NCBI RefSeq assembly: GCF_004798585.1
Contig: NZ_PPXQ01000007.1
Span: forward strand, 1 to 64,000
Source: Massilia sp. Mn16-1_5
GTDB taxonomy: Bacteria > Pseudomonadota > Gammaproteobacteria > Burkholderiales > Burkholderiaceae_D
DNA: 64,000 nt
Reading direction: 5' to 3'
The notes below the pieces were generated by a model. The model was not told the DNA's origin, ran no database searches, and was given only the letters and a program-made list of their open reading frames with translations. Below are positions 8,862 to 17,652 of the stretch, in pieces. Each line of letters starts with the position of its first letter. Position 1 is the first letter of the stretch. Both the position numbers and the translations under genes were made by a program.

Positions 8862-9437
8862 TTAGACGTTCACGCCGAACGAGCGGGCGAGGGGGCCGAG
8901 GCCGCCGTTATAGCCCTGGCCGACGGCGCGGAACTTCCAGTCGCCGCCGGCGCGATACAGTTCGCCGAAGATCATCGCCGTCTCCGTCGAGCTGTCCTCG
9001 GACAGGTCGTAGCGCGCGATTTCGGCGTTGCCGTTGGCGTTCATGCAGCGAATGAAGGCTTTGCCGACCATGCCGAAGTTCTGGCGGCGGTTGTCCGCTT
9101 CGTGGATGGTGACGCAGAAGGAGATCTTGTCGACATCGGCGGGCACTTTGGTCAGGTCGACGGTGACGGTTTCGTCGTCGCCTTCGCCCTGGCCGGTGGT
9201 GTTGTCGCCGTTGTGGACGACCGAGCCGTCGGAGGACTTCAGGTTGTTATAGAAGATGAAGTCGGTGTCGCTGCGGACCTTGGCGTCGGATTTCAGCAGG
9301 AAAGCCGAGCCGTCGAGGTCGAAGGCGGCGCCGTCGGTCGAGCGCGGGTCCCAGCCCAGGCCGATGACGACCTTGGTGAGATTCGGTGCTTCCTTGCTGA
9401 GGTTGACGTTGCCGCCTTTTTGCAGACTGATTGCCAT
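8862..9437 (-). CDS. terD: TerD-family calcium-binding stress protein
   Basis: This is a complete 191-residue TerD protein. The family signature is present: [19 protein letters not shown] (D40, D42), [10 protein letters not shown] (D57, D59, N64, N65), HNGDN and GEGDDET (E85, D87-D88), the acidic residues that bind Ca2+ in this fold, and [20 protein letters not shown] at the end. An AAGGAG site precedes the ATG. It is the first gene of the seven-gene minus-strand operon. TerD proteins are linked to tellurite and other envelope or oxidative stress; the terB, terC, terZ and terE genes of classical ter clusters are absent here. Confidence 0.96.
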   Translation of the reverse strand: MAISLQKGGNVNLSKEAPNLTKVVIGLGWDPRSTDGAAFDLDGSAFLLKSDAKVRSDTDFIFYNNLKSSDGSVVHNGDNTTGQGEGDDETVTVDLTKVPADVDKISFCVTIHEADNRRQNFGMVGKAFIRCMNANGNAEIARYDLSEDSSTETAMIFGELYRAGGDWKFRAVGQGYNGGLGPLARSFGVNV

Positions 9438-9506
9438 TACAGCTCCTTTCGTGATTGAAACGGGTCGTGTGGCGCGGCTGTCCGGCCGCCGCGAATGCGC
9501 ACTGTG

Positions 9507-9512
9507 AATATA
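9507..9512 (-). promoter_or_regulatory. Candidate -10 element of the ter operon
   Basis: On the minus strand TATATT lies about 70 bases upstream of terD. No good -35 hexamer is found 16-18 bases further up, so either an activator is needed or the true promoter is elsewhere in the gap. Confidence 0.3.
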
Positions 9513-9584
9513 ACGCTAATTGACGGATATTACACATGCGGGCTTATGGAAGACTTAGGCGGGCGGTGGCGACATGCATGCATC

Positions 9585-9695
9585 CGCGCGGGCATGCCCG
9601 CCCTACGGTGCACCGCAGCCAGTGGCAGTTGCGTAACGTACGGGGCCGTTGAGGCCAATGGCCTCAACGGCGGATTCACTGGGCATGCCCGCGCG
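9585..9695. repeat. Palindromic intergenic repeat, copy 1
   Basis: The ends are inverted copies of each other (CGCGCGGGCATGCCC at 9585-9599 with its complement at 9681-9695). Inside is a second palindrome with 11-bp arms at 9646-9656 and 9660-9670 around AAT. The GGGCATGCCCGCCCTACGGTGCACC module recurs at 47.7 kb and, in variant form, at 60.7 kb; the GAGGCCAATGGCC module recurs at 37.4 kb. Confidence 0.8.
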
Positions 9696-9791
9696 AAACG
9701 CCGTGTCGTGTTGGCCCGGCCGGCGAGAGCCGCACCAAAATAAACTCAGCTATTGCAAACCGCTCCAACCCTTGGCATAATGCGGCTCCCC

Positions 9792-9868
9792 GGGCGGTTA
9801 GTTCAGTTGGTTAGAATACTTGGTCGACATCCAAGGGGTCGCAGGTTCGAATCCTGCACCGCCCACCA
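9792..9868 (+). tRNA. tRNA-Val (anticodon GAC)
   Basis: A complete cloverleaf is visible: acceptor stem GGGCGGT/ACCGCCC, D arm 9801-9817, anticodon stem CTTGG/CCAAG with loop TCGACAT (anticodon GAC at 9826-9828), variable loop GGGTC, T arm GCAGG-TTCGAAT-CCTGC and encoded CCA at 9866-9868. Discriminator A73 fits valine; aspartate tRNA would carry G73 and GTC. Position 33 is C rather than the nearly universal U. A double hairpin terminator follows. Confidence 0.9.
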
Positions 9869-9881
9869 AATTCCAAATGTC

Positions 9882-9930
9882 GCAGAGCCTCGATGCTCTG
9901 CAGAGAAAAGGCGCTTCAAGTGCCTTTTCT
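9882..9930 (+). terminator. Double-hairpin terminator after tRNA-Val
   Basis: The first stem is GCAGAGC/GCTCTGC (9882-9888, 9895-9901). The second is AGAAAAGGC/GCCTTTTCT (9904-9912, 9922-9930), with the T-rich 3' arm acting as the U-tract. Confidence 0.7.
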
Positions 9931-10016
9931 GTGCTGGCAAGCCTTGCCAGATTCCTTCTTCTCCAGACTACTCGCGATAAACGCGCAACAGGGGCGACAT
10001 ACCCCCGATTCTCTTG

Positions 10017-10045
10017 TTGCGTCAAGCCTTTTTGCGCGCTATACT
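10017..10045 (+). promoter_or_regulatory. Promoter of the rplC-led S10 operon
   Basis: TTGCGT (10017-10022), a 17-bp spacer and TATACT (10040-10045) are followed by a GC-rich discriminator (AGCCGGCTTCGG). The layout and downstream bases are almost the same as in the rplN promoter at 14925. A GC-rich discriminator is typical of promoters under stringent (ppGpp) control. The leader to rplC is about 85 bases. Confidence 0.65.
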
Positions 10046-10137
10046 AGCCGGCTTCGGTATGGGTTCGTTGTTCAGGACCTGTACGTTTTTAGTAGTTCAA
10101 CTACCCCCGCCCAATCGTAGGTGGGAATGGAGAAAAA

Positions 10138-10794
10138 ATGAGCTTGGGCCTTCTCGGTCGCAAGGTTGGCATGATGCGCATCTTCACGGATGACGGGGAC
10201 TCGATCCCAGTCACCGTGCTGGACGTGTCGAACAACCGTGTCGCACAAATCAAAACTCCTGAAACTGACGGCTACGCTGCAGTCCAGGTCGCATTCGGTC
10301 AACGTCGCGCTTCCCGCGTGACCAAGGCTGTTGCGGGTCACCACGCAAAAGCAGGCGTCGAAGCTGGCACCATGCTGCGCGAATTCCGCGTTGACGCTGC
10401 CAAGGCAGCCGAACTGAAAACTGGCGACGCAGTCAATGTCTCGCTGTTCGAAGTGGGCCAGAAAATCGACGTGCAAGGCACCTCGATCGGTAAGGGCTAC
10501 GCCGGTACCATCAAGCGTTACAACTTCTCGTCGGGTCGTCAGACCCACGGTAACTCGCGTTCGCACAACGTTCCTGGCTCCATCGGTATGGCGCAGGATC
10601 CGGGCCGCGTGTTCCCAGGCAAGCGCATGACCGGTCACATGGGCGACGTTACCGTCACCACCCAGAACCTGGAAATCGCGCGTATCGACGCCGAGCGTCA
10701 ACTGCTGCTGGTGAAAGGTGCCGTTCCAGGCGCCAAGAACGGTCAAGTGATCGTCAAGCCGGCTGTCAAAGTCAAAGCCAAGAAAGGAGCTTAA
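10138..10794 (+). CDS. rplC: 50S ribosomal protein L3
   Basis: L3 (218 residues; 209 in E. coli) is an early 23S rRNA-binding assembly protein whose loop reaches toward the peptidyl transferase centre. The loop signature around residues 145-170 is present ([20 protein letters not shown]), including the Gln that PrmB methylates. It opens the second part of the S10 operon, with rplD starting two bases after its stop. A GGAG-containing site precedes the ATG. Confidence 0.98.
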   Translation: MSLGLLGRKVGMMRIFTDDGDSIPVTVLDVSNNRVAQIKTPETDGYAAVQVAFGQRRASRVTKAVAGHHAKAGVEAGTMLREFRVDAAKAAELKTGDAVNVSLFEVGQKIDVQGTSIGKGYAGTIKRYNFSSGRQTHGNSRSHNVPGSIGMAQDPGRVFPGKRMTGHMGDVTVTTQNLEIARIDAERQLLLVKGAVPGAKNGQVIVKPAVKVKAKKGA

Positions 10795-10796
10795 AT

Positions 10797-11417
10797 ATGG
10801 AACTTCAGCTCCTGAATGAGCAAGGTCAAGCCGGCGCCGCTGTTGCTGCTGCCGATACCGTGTTCGGCCGCGAATACAACGAAGCCCTGATTCACCAGGT
10901 CGTGGTCGCCTACGCTGCCAACGCACGTAGCGGCAACCGCAAGCAGAAAGACCGTGAAGAAGTCAGCCACACCACCAAGAAGCCATGGCGCCAAAAAGGC
11001 ACCGGCCGCGCTCGTGCTGGTATGTCGTCGTCGCCTCTGTGGCGCGGCGGTGGCCGTATCTTCCCGAACTCGCCTGACGAGAACTTCACCCACAAGGTCA
11101 ACAAGAAGATGTTCCGCGCAGGTATCTGCTCGATCTTCTCGCAGCTGGCCCGCGAAGGCCGTCTGAGCGTTGTGGAAAACCTGTCGATCGAAGCCCCAAA
11201 GACCAAGCTGCTGTCGCAAAAGCTGCAGGGCATGGGCCTGGAATCGGTCCTGGTGATCACCGACACCATCGAAGAAAACCTGCTGCTGGCATCGCGCAAC
11301 CTGCCGAACGTGCTGGTCGTCGAGCCGAAAGCAGCTGACCCGATGTCGCTGGTGTTCTACAAGAAAGTCCTGGTCACCAAAGCTGCACTGGCCAAGATCG
11401 AGGAGATGTACGCATGA
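10797..11417 (+). CDS. rplD: 50S ribosomal protein L4
   Basis: L4 (206 residues) shows the conserved long-loop region [14 protein letters not shown] followed by PLWRGGG, which lines the peptide exit tunnel near macrolide sites. In E. coli L4 also represses the S10 operon through its leader; whether that applies with rpsJ detached here is unknown. Its TGA overlaps the rplW ATG by four bases. Confidence 0.98.
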   Translation: MELQLLNEQGQAGAAVAAADTVFGREYNEALIHQVVVAYAANARSGNRKQKDREEVSHTTKKPWRQKGTGRARAGMSSSPLWRGGGRIFPNSPDENFTHKVNKKMFRAGICSIFSQLAREGRLSVVENLSIEAPKTKLLSQKLQGMGLESVLVITDTIEENLLLASRNLPNVLVVEPKAADPMSLVFYKKVLVTKAALAKIEEMYA

Positions 11418-11731
11418 GCACCGCAATCAAATTTAGCGAAGAGCGCCTGATGAAGGTGCTGATGGCTCCGGTCATTTCCGAGAAAGCTACCTTCGTCGCG
11501 GAAAAGAACGAGCAGATCGTGTTCAAGGTTCTGCCTGACGCGACCAAGCCGGAAATCAAGGCTGCCGTCGAACTGCTGTTCAAAGTCGAAGTGGAATCGG
11601 TGCAGACCGTGAACCGCGAAGGCAAAGTCAAGCGTTCGGGCCGTTTCACCGGTCGCCGCAACCACACCAAGCGCGCTTTCGTGTGCCTGAAGCCAGGCCA
11701 GGAAATCAATTTTGTCGAGGAGGCTAAATAA
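11414..11731 (+). CDS. rplW: 50S ribosomal protein L23
   Basis: L23 (105 residues) lies at the tunnel exit and docks trigger factor and SRP. The sequence has the conserved VISEKAT near the N-terminus and [16 protein letters not shown] near the C-terminus. It overlaps rplD by ATGA and rplB by one base (TAATG), so translation is coupled. Confidence 0.97.
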   Translation: MSTAIKFSEERLMKVLMAPVISEKATFVAEKNEQIVFKVLPDATKPEIKAAVELLFKVEVESVQTVNREGKVKRSGRFTGRRNHTKRAFVCLKPGQEINFVEEAK

Positions 11732-12558
11732 TGGCACTCGTTAAGATGAAGCCAACCTCCCCAGGCCGCCGCGGCATGGTGAAAGTTGTGACCGAGGGCC
11801 TGTACAAGGGTCGTCCGTTCGCAGCACTGGTTGAGAAGAAATCGAAGACTGCTGGCCGTAACAACAACGGTCACATCACCACCCGTCACATCGGCGGTGG
11901 CCACAAGCACCACTACCGTCTGGTCGACTTCAAGCGCCAGAAGGACGGCATCCCTGCCAAGGTCGAGCGTATCGAATACGACCCGAACCGTACCGCGCAC
12001 ATCGCACTGCTGTGCTACGCGGACGGCGAGCGTCAGTACATCATCGCCACCAAGGGCATGGCTGTGGGCGACACCGTCATGAACGGCTCGGAAGCGCCGA
12101 TCAAGGCCGGTAACTGCCTGCCGATCCGCAACATCCCGGTCGGTACCGTGATGAACTGCGTCGAAATGCTGCCAGGTAAGGGCGCCCAGATGGCCCGTAC
12201 CGCCGGCGCCGCCGTGGTCCTGATGGCCCGCGAAGGCACCTATGCCCAGGTTCGCCTGCGCTCGGGTGAAGTCCGTCGCGTGCACATCGAGTGCCGTGCA
12301 ACCGTGGGTGAAGTCGGCAACGCCGAGCACAGCCTGCGCAAGATTGGTAAAGCCGGTGCAATGCGCTGGCGCGGTGTCCGTCCTACCGTCCGCGGTGTGG
12401 TCATGAACCCGATCGACCACCCGCACGGTGGTGGTGAAGGTCGTACGGCTGCCGGTCGCCATCCAGTGTCGCCATGGGGCCAGCAGACGAAGGGCAAGAA
12501 GACGCGTTCGAACAAGCGCACTTCTTCGATGATCGTTTCGCGCCGCGGCAAGAAATAA
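11731..12558 (+). CDS. rplB: 50S ribosomal protein L2
   Basis: L2 (275 residues) binds 23S rRNA at the subunit interface close to the peptidyl transferase centre. The highly conserved C-terminal region [13 protein letters not shown] with its functionally important His is intact, followed by the basic [11 protein letters not shown] tail. Length matches E. coli (273). Confidence 0.98.
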   Translation: MALVKMKPTSPGRRGMVKVVTEGLYKGRPFAALVEKKSKTAGRNNNGHITTRHIGGGHKHHYRLVDFKRQKDGIPAKVERIEYDPNRTAHIALLCYADGERQYIIATKGMAVGDTVMNGSEAPIKAGNCLPIRNIPVGTVMNCVEMLPGKGAQMARTAGAAVVLMAREGTYAQVRLRSGEVRRVHIECRATVGEVGNAEHSLRKIGKAGAMRWRGVRPTVRGVVMNPIDHPHGGGEGRTAAGRHPVSPWGQQTKGKKTRSNKRTSSMIVSRRGKK

Positions 12559-12568
12559 GGGATAACAC

Positions 12569-12844
12569 ATGACTCGTTCATTGAAAAAAGGGCCGTTCGT
12601 TGACGCCCACCTGGTGAAAAAAGTCGAAGCCGCGCAAGCGACCAAAGACAAGAAGCCAGTCAAAACCTGGTCGCGCCGCTCGACGATCACGCCAGACTTC
12701 ATCGGCCTGACGATCGCTGTCCACAACGGCAAGCTGCACGTGCCGGTGTACGTCTCCGAGAACATGGTCGGCCACAAGCTCGGCGAATTCGCGCTGACCC
12801 GTACGTTCAAGGGCCACGCCGCTGACAAGAAGGCGAAAAAATAA
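12569..12844 (+). CDS. rpsS: 30S ribosomal protein S19
   Basis: S19 (91 residues) forms the 30S head with S13. The conserved [10 protein letters not shown] start and [13 protein letters not shown] region are present. Its TAA shares one base with the rplV ATG. Confidence 0.98.
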   Translation: MTRSLKKGPFVDAHLVKKVEAAQATKDKKPVKTWSRRSTITPDFIGLTIAVHNGKLHVPVYVSENMVGHKLGEFALTRTFKGHAADKKAKK

Positions 12845-13173
12845 TGGAAACTAAAGCTATCCTCAAAGGCGTGCGCCTGTCGGAACAAAAAGGCCGCCTG
12901 GTGGCCGACATGATCCGTGGCAAGAAAGTTGACGCAGCACTCAACATTCTGCAGTTCAGCCCAAAGAAGGGCGCCACCATCATCAAGAAGGTTCTCGAGT
13001 CGGCTATCGCCAACGCGGAACACAATGACGGCGCCGACATCGACGAGCTGAAAGTCGTTCAGATCTACGTCGAAAAGGGCCCGATCCTGAAGCGCTTCAC
13101 TGCTCGTGCAAAAGGCCGCGGCGATCGCATTTCTAAACAATCCTGTCACGTCTACGTGACTGTCGGTAACTAA
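12844..13173 (+). CDS. rplV: 50S ribosomal protein L22
   Basis: L22 (109 residues, E. coli 110) has a beta-hairpin that reaches the exit tunnel, the site of macrolide-resistance changes. The [18 protein letters not shown]-terminal segment is family-typical, with a local Lys-Gln-Ser variation. Spacing to rpsC is 10 bases. Confidence 0.98.
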   Translation: METKAILKGVRLSEQKGRLVADMIRGKKVDAALNILQFSPKKGATIIKKVLESAIANAEHNDGADIDELKVVQIYVEKGPILKRFTARAKGRGDRISKQSCHVYVTVGN

Positions 13174-13183
13174 GGAGCAAACG

Positions 13184-14011
13184 ATGGGTCAGAAAATCCA
13201 CCCAACCGGCTTCCGCCTGGCGGTCACCCGTAACTGGGCGTCGCGCTGGTACGCTGGCAACGGCAACTTCGCCGACATGCTGAAGGAAGACCTGGAAGCA
13301 CGCGCTTTCCTGAAGAAGAAGCTGAAGAACGCTTCGGTCGGTCGCATCGTCATCGAGCGTCCAGCCAAGAACGCGCGCTTCACCATCTACTCGTCGCGTC
13401 CTGGCGTCGTGATCGGCAAGAAGGGCGAAGACATCGAAGTGCTGAAGTCGTCGCTGACGAAGATCATGGGCGTGCCTGTGCACGTCAATATCGAAGAGAT
13501 CCGCAAGCCGGAAATCGATTCGCAGCTGATCGCCGATTCGATCTCGCAGCAGCTCGAAAAGCGCATCATGTTCCGCCGCGCGATGAAGCGCGCCATGCAG
13601 AACGCCATGCGTCTGGGTGCCGTCGGCATCAAGATCATGTCGTCGGGCCGTCTGAACGGCATCGAGATCGCACGTACCGAATGGTACCGCGAAGGCCGTG
13701 TGCCTCTGCACACCCTGCGCGCCGATATCGACTACGGCACCAGCGAAGCATCGACCACGTACGGCATCATCGGCGTCAAGGTCTGGGTCTACAAGGGCGA
13801 CCGTTCGGTCACCGGCGAAGCCCCGGTCATCGACACCCCGCCGGACGAGAAGAAGCCACGCGGCCCACGTCGTGACGATGGCAAGCCATCGCGCGGCCCA
13901 CGTCCAGCTGGCGGCGCCCGCCCAGCTGCAGCGCCTACCGTGCGTGCTCGCCCAGCCGTCAAGCTGGCGACCCCGGCCGCTGCTGCACCAGCTGAGAAAG
14001 CAGGAGAATAA
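13184..14011 (+). CDS. rpsC: 30S ribosomal protein S3 with Ala/Pro-rich tail
   Basis: S3 (275 residues versus 233 in E. coli) has an intact KH domain ([14 protein letters not shown]) and the C-terminal S3 domain that lines the mRNA entry and has helicase activity. The extra roughly 40 residues form a low-complexity Arg/Ala/Pro tail (from [11 protein letters not shown] to PAEKAGE), an extension I associate with betaproteobacteria. GGAG precedes the ATG. Confidence 0.98.
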   Translation: MGQKIHPTGFRLAVTRNWASRWYAGNGNFADMLKEDLEARAFLKKKLKNASVGRIVIERPAKNARFTIYSSRPGVVIGKKGEDIEVLKSSLTKIMGVPVHVNIEEIRKPEIDSQLIADSISQQLEKRIMFRRAMKRAMQNAMRLGAVGIKIMSSGRLNGIEIARTEWYREGRVPLHTLRADIDYGTSEASTTYGIIGVKVWVYKGDRSVTGEAPVIDTPPDEKKPRGPRRDDGKPSRGPRPAGGARPAAAPTVRARPAVKLATPAAAAPAEKAGE

Positions 14012-14013
14012 GC

Positions 14014-14433
14014 ATGCTGCAACCATCGCGCAGGAAGTATCGTAAAGAGCAGAAAGGCCGTAACACCGGCATTTCGCACACCCGCGGCACCGCGGTCTCG
14101 TTCGGTGAATTCGGTCTGAAGGCAGTTGCCCGCGGCCGTATCACCGCCCGCCAGATCGAAGCGGCACGTCGCGCCATGACCCGTCACATCAAGCGTGGCG
14201 GCCGTATCTGGATCCGTATCTTCCCGGACAAGCCGATTTCGAACAAGCCGGCCGAAGTCCGTATGGGTAACGGTAAGGGTAACCCGGAGTACTACGTCGC
14301 TGAAATCCAGCCAGGCAAAGTCCTGTACGAGATGGACGGCGTCGCAGAAGAACTGGCGCGCGAAGCATTCCGCCTGGCCGCTGCCAAACTGCCACTGGCT
14401 ACCACCTTCGTGGTGCGCCAGGTCGGCCAATAA
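14014..14433 (+). CDS. rplP: 50S ribosomal protein L16
   Basis: L16 (139 residues) helps shape the A site of the 50S subunit. The [16 protein letters not shown] start and the [12 protein letters not shown] region are conserved. It starts two bases after rpsC. Confidence 0.98.
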   Translation: MLQPSRRKYRKEQKGRNTGISHTRGTAVSFGEFGLKAVARGRITARQIEAARRAMTRHIKRGGRIWIRIFPDKPISNKPAEVRMGNGKGNPEYYVAEIQPGKVLYEMDGVAEELAREAFRLAAAKLPLATTFVVRQVGQ

Positions 14434-14445
14434 CAGGAGTTGAAT

Positions 14446-14637
14446 ATGAAAGCATCGGAACTCCGCGGCAAGGACCAGGAAGCGCTGCAAAAGGAGCTGA
14501 GTGAGCTGCTGAAGGCCCAGTTTGGCCTGCGCATGCAAATCGCTACCCAGCAGCTGGGCAACACCGCGCAGCTCAAGAAAGTACGTCGCGACATCGCGCG
14601 TGTGAAGACTGTGATGAACTCGAAGGAAGCCAAATGA
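14446..14637 (+). CDS. rpmC: 50S ribosomal protein L29
   Basis: L29 (63 residues, matching E. coli) is a small helical protein beside the tunnel exit. The ATG at 14446 with GGAG upstream is chosen over the TTG at 14440. The sequence [15 protein letters not shown] and the [20 protein letters not shown] core are typical. Its stop overlaps rpsQ as ATGA. Confidence 0.96.
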   Translation: MKASELRGKDQEALQKELSELLKAQFGLRMQIATQQLGNTAQLKKVRRDIARVKTVMNSKEAK

Positions 14638-14906
14638 ACGACACCACTAAAACGGCGCTGAAGCGTACGCTGGTCGGCAAGGTCGTGTCCGACAAAATGG
14701 ACAAGACGGTAACCGTCCTGATCGAGCGTCACGTGAAGCACCCGCTGTACGGCAAGATCATCGTGCGCTCGAACAAGTATCACGCGCACGACGAGACCAA
14801 CCAGGCCAAGACCGGTGACACGGTCGAGATCGCGGAAGGTCGTCCGATCTCGAAGACGAAAGCTTGGACTGTGACCCGTGTTGTGCAGGTTGCACAGGTT
14901 CTGTAA
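14634..14906 (+). CDS. rpsQ: 30S ribosomal protein S17
   Basis: S17 (90 residues) is a primary 16S rRNA-binding protein with an OB fold. The core [18 protein letters not shown] and the HDE-x-GDTVEI-x-RP-SKTKAW stretch are present. A promoter and two hairpins separate it from rplN. Confidence 0.98.
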   Translation: MNDTTKTALKRTLVGKVVSDKMDKTVTVLIERHVKHPLYGKIIVRSNKYHAHDETNQAKTGDTVEIAEGRPISKTKAWTVTRVVQVAQVL

Positions 14907-14924
14907 GCACTAGCAAAATTTGTC

Positions 14925-14953
14925 TTGCGTGGCCCGCTGGTATCTGGGATACT
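14925..14953 (+). promoter_or_regulatory. Promoter of the spc (rplN) operon
   Basis: TTGCGT (14925-14930), a 17-bp spacer and GATACT (14948-14953) are followed by AGCGGGCTTCG. It is nearly a copy of the rplC promoter at 10017, including the discriminator. It lies inside an inverted repeat (14932-14960). Confidence 0.55.
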
Positions 14954-14960
14954 AGCGGGC
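14932..14960 (+). terminator. Hairpin after rpsQ that overlaps the rplN promoter
   Basis: GCCCGCT-x-GTAT pairs with ATAC-x-AGCGGGC across a 5-nt loop; TTCGTT follows. It can serve as terminator or attenuator for the S10 operon transcript, and as DNA it is a dyad around the -10 of the next promoter. Confidence 0.5.
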
Positions 14961-14974
14961 TTCGTTCATGTGTT

Positions 14975-15005
14975 GCCGCAGTTTGTCCCCCTCGGTAACT
15001 GCGGC
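14975..15005 (+). other. Leader stem-loop upstream of rplN
   Basis: A 9-bp perfect stem (14975-14983 with 14997-15005) and a 13-nt loop lie in the roughly 180-base rplN leader. It is a possible site for autogenous control or attenuation; no match to the S8 target was established. Confidence 0.35.
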
Positions 15006-15140
15006 CTGTACGAAGTTAATTGGAAAGTCCAATCACCCAATCGTGTGCTCCAGCAGGGGCGCTCCGGCGGGACCAAGACTGACCGCAGGCCTACGGTTCT
15101 CCGTGGGGTTTCTTCGGCTTAAGTTGGGAAAGAAAATACT

Positions 15141-15509
15141 ATGATTCAAACTGAAAGCCGGCTCGAAGTAGCCGACAACACCGGTGCAAAAGAAGTTTTG
15201 TGCATCAAGGTGTTGGGCGGCTCCAAGCGCCGTTATGCGAGCATTGGCGACATCATCAAGGTAACCGTCAAGGTTGCTGCGCCACGTGGCCGTGTCAAAA
15301 AAGGTGAAATTTATAACGCTGTGGTTGTGCGTACCGCCAAAGGTGTGCGCCGCCAAGACGGCTCCCTGGTGAAGTTCGACGGCAACGCCGCCGTTCTGCT
15401 CAATGCCAAGCTGGAACCGATCGGCACCCGTATCTTCGGACCAGTGACCCGCGAACTGCGCACTGAAAAGTTCATGAAGATCGTGTCCCTGGCACCTGAA
15501 GTACTGTAA
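15141..15509 (+). CDS. rplN: 50S ribosomal protein L14
   Basis: L14 (122 residues) forms intersubunit bridges. [19 protein letters not shown] and the [15 protein letters not shown] region are family-typical. It is the first gene of the spc operon, with a long leader containing its own promoter. Confidence 0.98.
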   Translation: MIQTESRLEVADNTGAKEVLCIKVLGGSKRRYASIGDIIKVTVKVAAPRGRVKKGEIYNAVVVRTAKGVRRQDGSLVKFDGNAAVLLNAKLEPIGTRIFGPVTRELRTEKFMKIVSLAPEVL

Positions 15510-15518
15510 GGAGTCGTA

Positions 15519-15833
15519 ATGGATAAGATTCGTAAAAACGACGAAGTCATCGTTTTGGCCGGTAAAGACAAGGGCAAGCGTGGCGTGGTTTCGCGTCGCG
15601 TCGACGCCGAGCACGTGATCGTCGATGGCGTGAACGTTGCCAAGAAGGCCGTCAAGCCGAACCCGATGACCGGCGTCCAAGGTGGTATCGTCGACAAGGC
15701 GATGCCGATTCACGTCTCCAACGTCGCGCTGTTCAACGCCGCGACCGGCAAGGCTGACCGCGTAGGCTTCAAAGACCAGGACGGCAAGAAAGTCCGCGTC
15801 TACAAGTCTTCCGGCGAAGAAGTGAAGGTGTAA
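15519..15833 (+). CDS. rplX: 50S ribosomal protein L24
   Basis: L24 (104 residues) starts 50S assembly. The N-terminal KOW motif is clear ([19 protein letters not shown]). Spacing to rplN is 9 bases, with GGAG upstream of the ATG. Confidence 0.98.
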   Translation: MDKIRKNDEVIVLAGKDKGKRGVVSRRVDAEHVIVDGVNVAKKAVKPNPMTGVQGGIVDKAMPIHVSNVALFNAATGKADRVGFKDQDGKKVRVYKSSGEEVKV

Positions 15834-15836
15834 GAA

Positions 15837-16376
15837 ATGGCCCGTCTCCAACAATTCTACAAAGACAAAGTCGTCGCTGACCTGACCGAAAAATTCGGCT
15901 ACAAGTCGGTGATGGAAGTGCCACGCCTGACCAAGATCACCCTGAACATGGGTGTTGGTGAAGCCGTCGCTGACAAGAAAGTGCTCGAGCACGCAGTCGG
16001 CGACCTGACCAAGATCGCCGGCCAGAAGCCAGTGACCACCAAGTCGCGCAAGGCAATCGCAGGTTTCAAGATCCGCGAAGGCTACCCGATCGGTACGATG
16101 GTGACCCTGCGTGGCGCCCGCATGTACGAGTTCCTGGACCGCTTCATCACCGTGGCCCTGCCGCGCGTGCGTGACTTCCGCGGTGTGAACGGCAAATCGT
16201 TCGACGGTCGTGGCAACTACAACATCGGTGTCAAGGAACAGATCATCTTCCCTGAAATCGACTACGACAAGATCGACGCGCTGCGTGGCATGAACATCTC
16301 GATCACCACCACCGCTAAGACCGACGAAGAAGCCAAAGCGCTGCTCGCCGCCTTCAAATTCCCGTTCAGGAACTAA
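15837..16376 (+). CDS. rplE: 50S ribosomal protein L5
   Basis: L5 (179 residues) binds 5S rRNA and contacts the P-site t[21 protein letters not shown] and [17 protein letters not shown] are conserved. It starts three bases after rplX. Confidence 0.98.
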   Translation: MARLQQFYKDKVVADLTEKFGYKSVMEVPRLTKITLNMGVGEAVADKKVLEHAVGDLTKIAGQKPVTTKSRKAIAGFKIREGYPIGTMVTLRGARMYEFLDRFITVALPRVRDFRGVNGKSFDGRGNYNIGVKEQIIFPEIDYDKIDALRGMNISITTTAKTDEEAKALLAAFKFPFRN

Positions 16377-16380
16377 GAGC

Positions 16381-16686
16381 ATGGCAAAACTTGCACTGAT
16401 TAACCGCGAACAGAAGCGTGCAGACCTGGTGGAGAAATTCGCCGCAAAGCGTGCAGCTCTGAAAGCAATCATCGACGACCAGTCGAAGACCGAAGAAGAG
16501 CGTTACGAAGCGCGCCTGAAGCTGCAGGCACTGCCACGTAACTCGGCGCCGACCCGCCAGCGTAACCGCTGCGCCATGACCGGCCGCCCACGTGGCACGT
16601 TCCGCAAATTCGGCCTCGCCCGTACCAAACTCCGCGAATTCGCCATGAAAGGCGAAATCCCGGGTATGACTAAAGCCAGCTGGTAA
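16381..16686 (+). CDS. rpsN: 30S ribosomal protein S14 (zinc-independent form)
   Basis: S14 (101 residues) is the long form without the CXXC zinc ribbon of the short form. The C-terminal [20 protein letters not shown] segment (single Cys) and [18 protein letters not shown] are typical. It starts four bases after rplE. Confidence 0.97.
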   Translation: MAKLALINREQKRADLVEKFAAKRAALKAIIDDQSKTEEERYEARLKLQALPRNSAPTRQRNRCAMTGRPRGTFRKFGLARTKLREFAMKGEIPGMTKASW

Positions 16687-16700
16687 TAGGAGAATAAGCA

Positions 16701-17096
16701 ATGAGTATGAGCGATCCTATCGCCGATATGCTGACCCGCATTCGCAACGCGCAAGGCGTGCAGAAGACTAACGTCGCTATGCCGTCGTCGAAGCTGAAGG
16801 TTGCAATTGCCAACGTCCTGAAGGACGAGGGTTACATTGAAGATTTCGCCGTGTCCACCGAAGGTGGCAAGTCGGAACTGAAAATCGGTTTGAAGTATTA
16901 CACCGGCCGTCCGGTTATCGAGCGCCTCGAGCGCGTTTCCCGTCCTGGCCTGCGCATCTACAAGGGCAAGGATGAAATCCCGTCGGTCATGAACGGCCTG
17001 GGCGTGGCAATCGTCTCGACCCCACAGGGCGTGATGACTGATCGCAAAGCACGCGCTACCGGTGTCGGTGGCGAAGTGATTTGCTACGTGGCTTAA
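16701..17096 (+). CDS. rpsH: 30S ribosomal protein S8
   Basis: S8 (131 residues from ATG 16701; a second ATG lies two codons later) binds 16S helix 21 and in E. coli represses the spc operon. [15 protein letters not shown] and [20 protein letters not shown] are conserved. Confidence 0.98.
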   Translation: MSMSDPIADMLTRIRNAQGVQKTNVAMPSSKLKVAIANVLKDEGYIEDFAVSTEGGKSELKIGLKYYTGRPVIERLERVSRPGLRIYKGKDEIPSVMNGLGVAIVSTPQGVMTDRKARATGVGGEVICYVA

Positions 17097-17106
17097 GGAG
17101 TAGACG

Positions 17107-17640
17107 ATGTCTCGAGTAGCTAAGATGCCAATCGCTGTCCCAGCTGGCGCCGAAGTGGCGATCACTGCAGCAGCGATCACGGTCAAAGGCCCACTGGGCA
17201 CCCTGACCCAGCCGCTGAACGGCCTGGTCAAGGTAGAAAACAACAATGGCACGCTGACCTTCGACGTGGTGGACGATTCGCGTGAATCGAACGCCATGTC
17301 GGGTACCCTGCGTGCTCTGGTCAACAACATGGTGACCGGCGTGACCAAGGGCTTCGAGAAGAAGCTGAACCTGGTCGGCGTGGGCTACAAGGCAGCAGTG
17401 CAGGGCAACGCCCTGAACCTGTCGCTGGGCTTCTCGCACCCGGTGCTGCACGCGATGCCGGAAGGCGTCACGGCTGCAACCCCGACCCCGACCGAGATCC
17501 TGATCAAGGGTATCGATCGTCAAAAGGTCGGCCAGGTTGCCGCTGAAGTGCGCGCTTACCGCTCCCCTGAGCCTTACAAGGGCAAGGGCGTCCGTTATTC
17601 GGACGAGGTGGTGAAGCTTAAAGAAACCAAGAAGAAATAA
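17107..17640 (+). CDS. rplF: 50S ribosomal protein L6
   Basis: L6 (177 residues) has two repeated alpha/beta domains near the sarcin-ricin loop. The C-terminal [16 protein letters not shown] motif is present. Confidence 0.98.
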   Translation: MSRVAKMPIAVPAGAEVAITAAAITVKGPLGTLTQPLNGLVKVENNNGTLTFDVVDDSRESNAMSGTLRALVNNMVTGVTKGFEKKLNLVGVGYKAAVQGNALNLSLGFSHPVLHAMPEGVTAATPTPTEILIKGIDRQKVGQVAAEVRAYRSPEPYKGKGVRYSDEVVKLKETKKK

Positions 17641-17652
17641 TCGGAGCTGACG

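Larger units (their letters stand above)
9438..9791. other. Intergenic region: ter operon promoter side and repeat element
   Basis: These 354 bases hold no supportable gene. The part next to terD should contain the operon promoter, the middle (9585-9695) is a palindromic repeat shared with three other loci, and the end leads into the tRNA-Val gene. Confidence 0.7.

Noticed and set aside
9792..9868. tRNA-Asp as an alternative identity
   Set aside because: The D arm and variable loop resemble tRNA-Asp, but the anticodon is GAC rather than GTC and the discriminator is A rather than G.
11374..13149. Long minus-strand frame of 591 codons opposite rplW-rplV
   Set aside because: It is antisense to five firmly identified ribosomal genes, has no ribosome binding site or family character, and reflects the codon bias of GC-rich coding strands. 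The same applies to 15033-16472 and 17056-18603.
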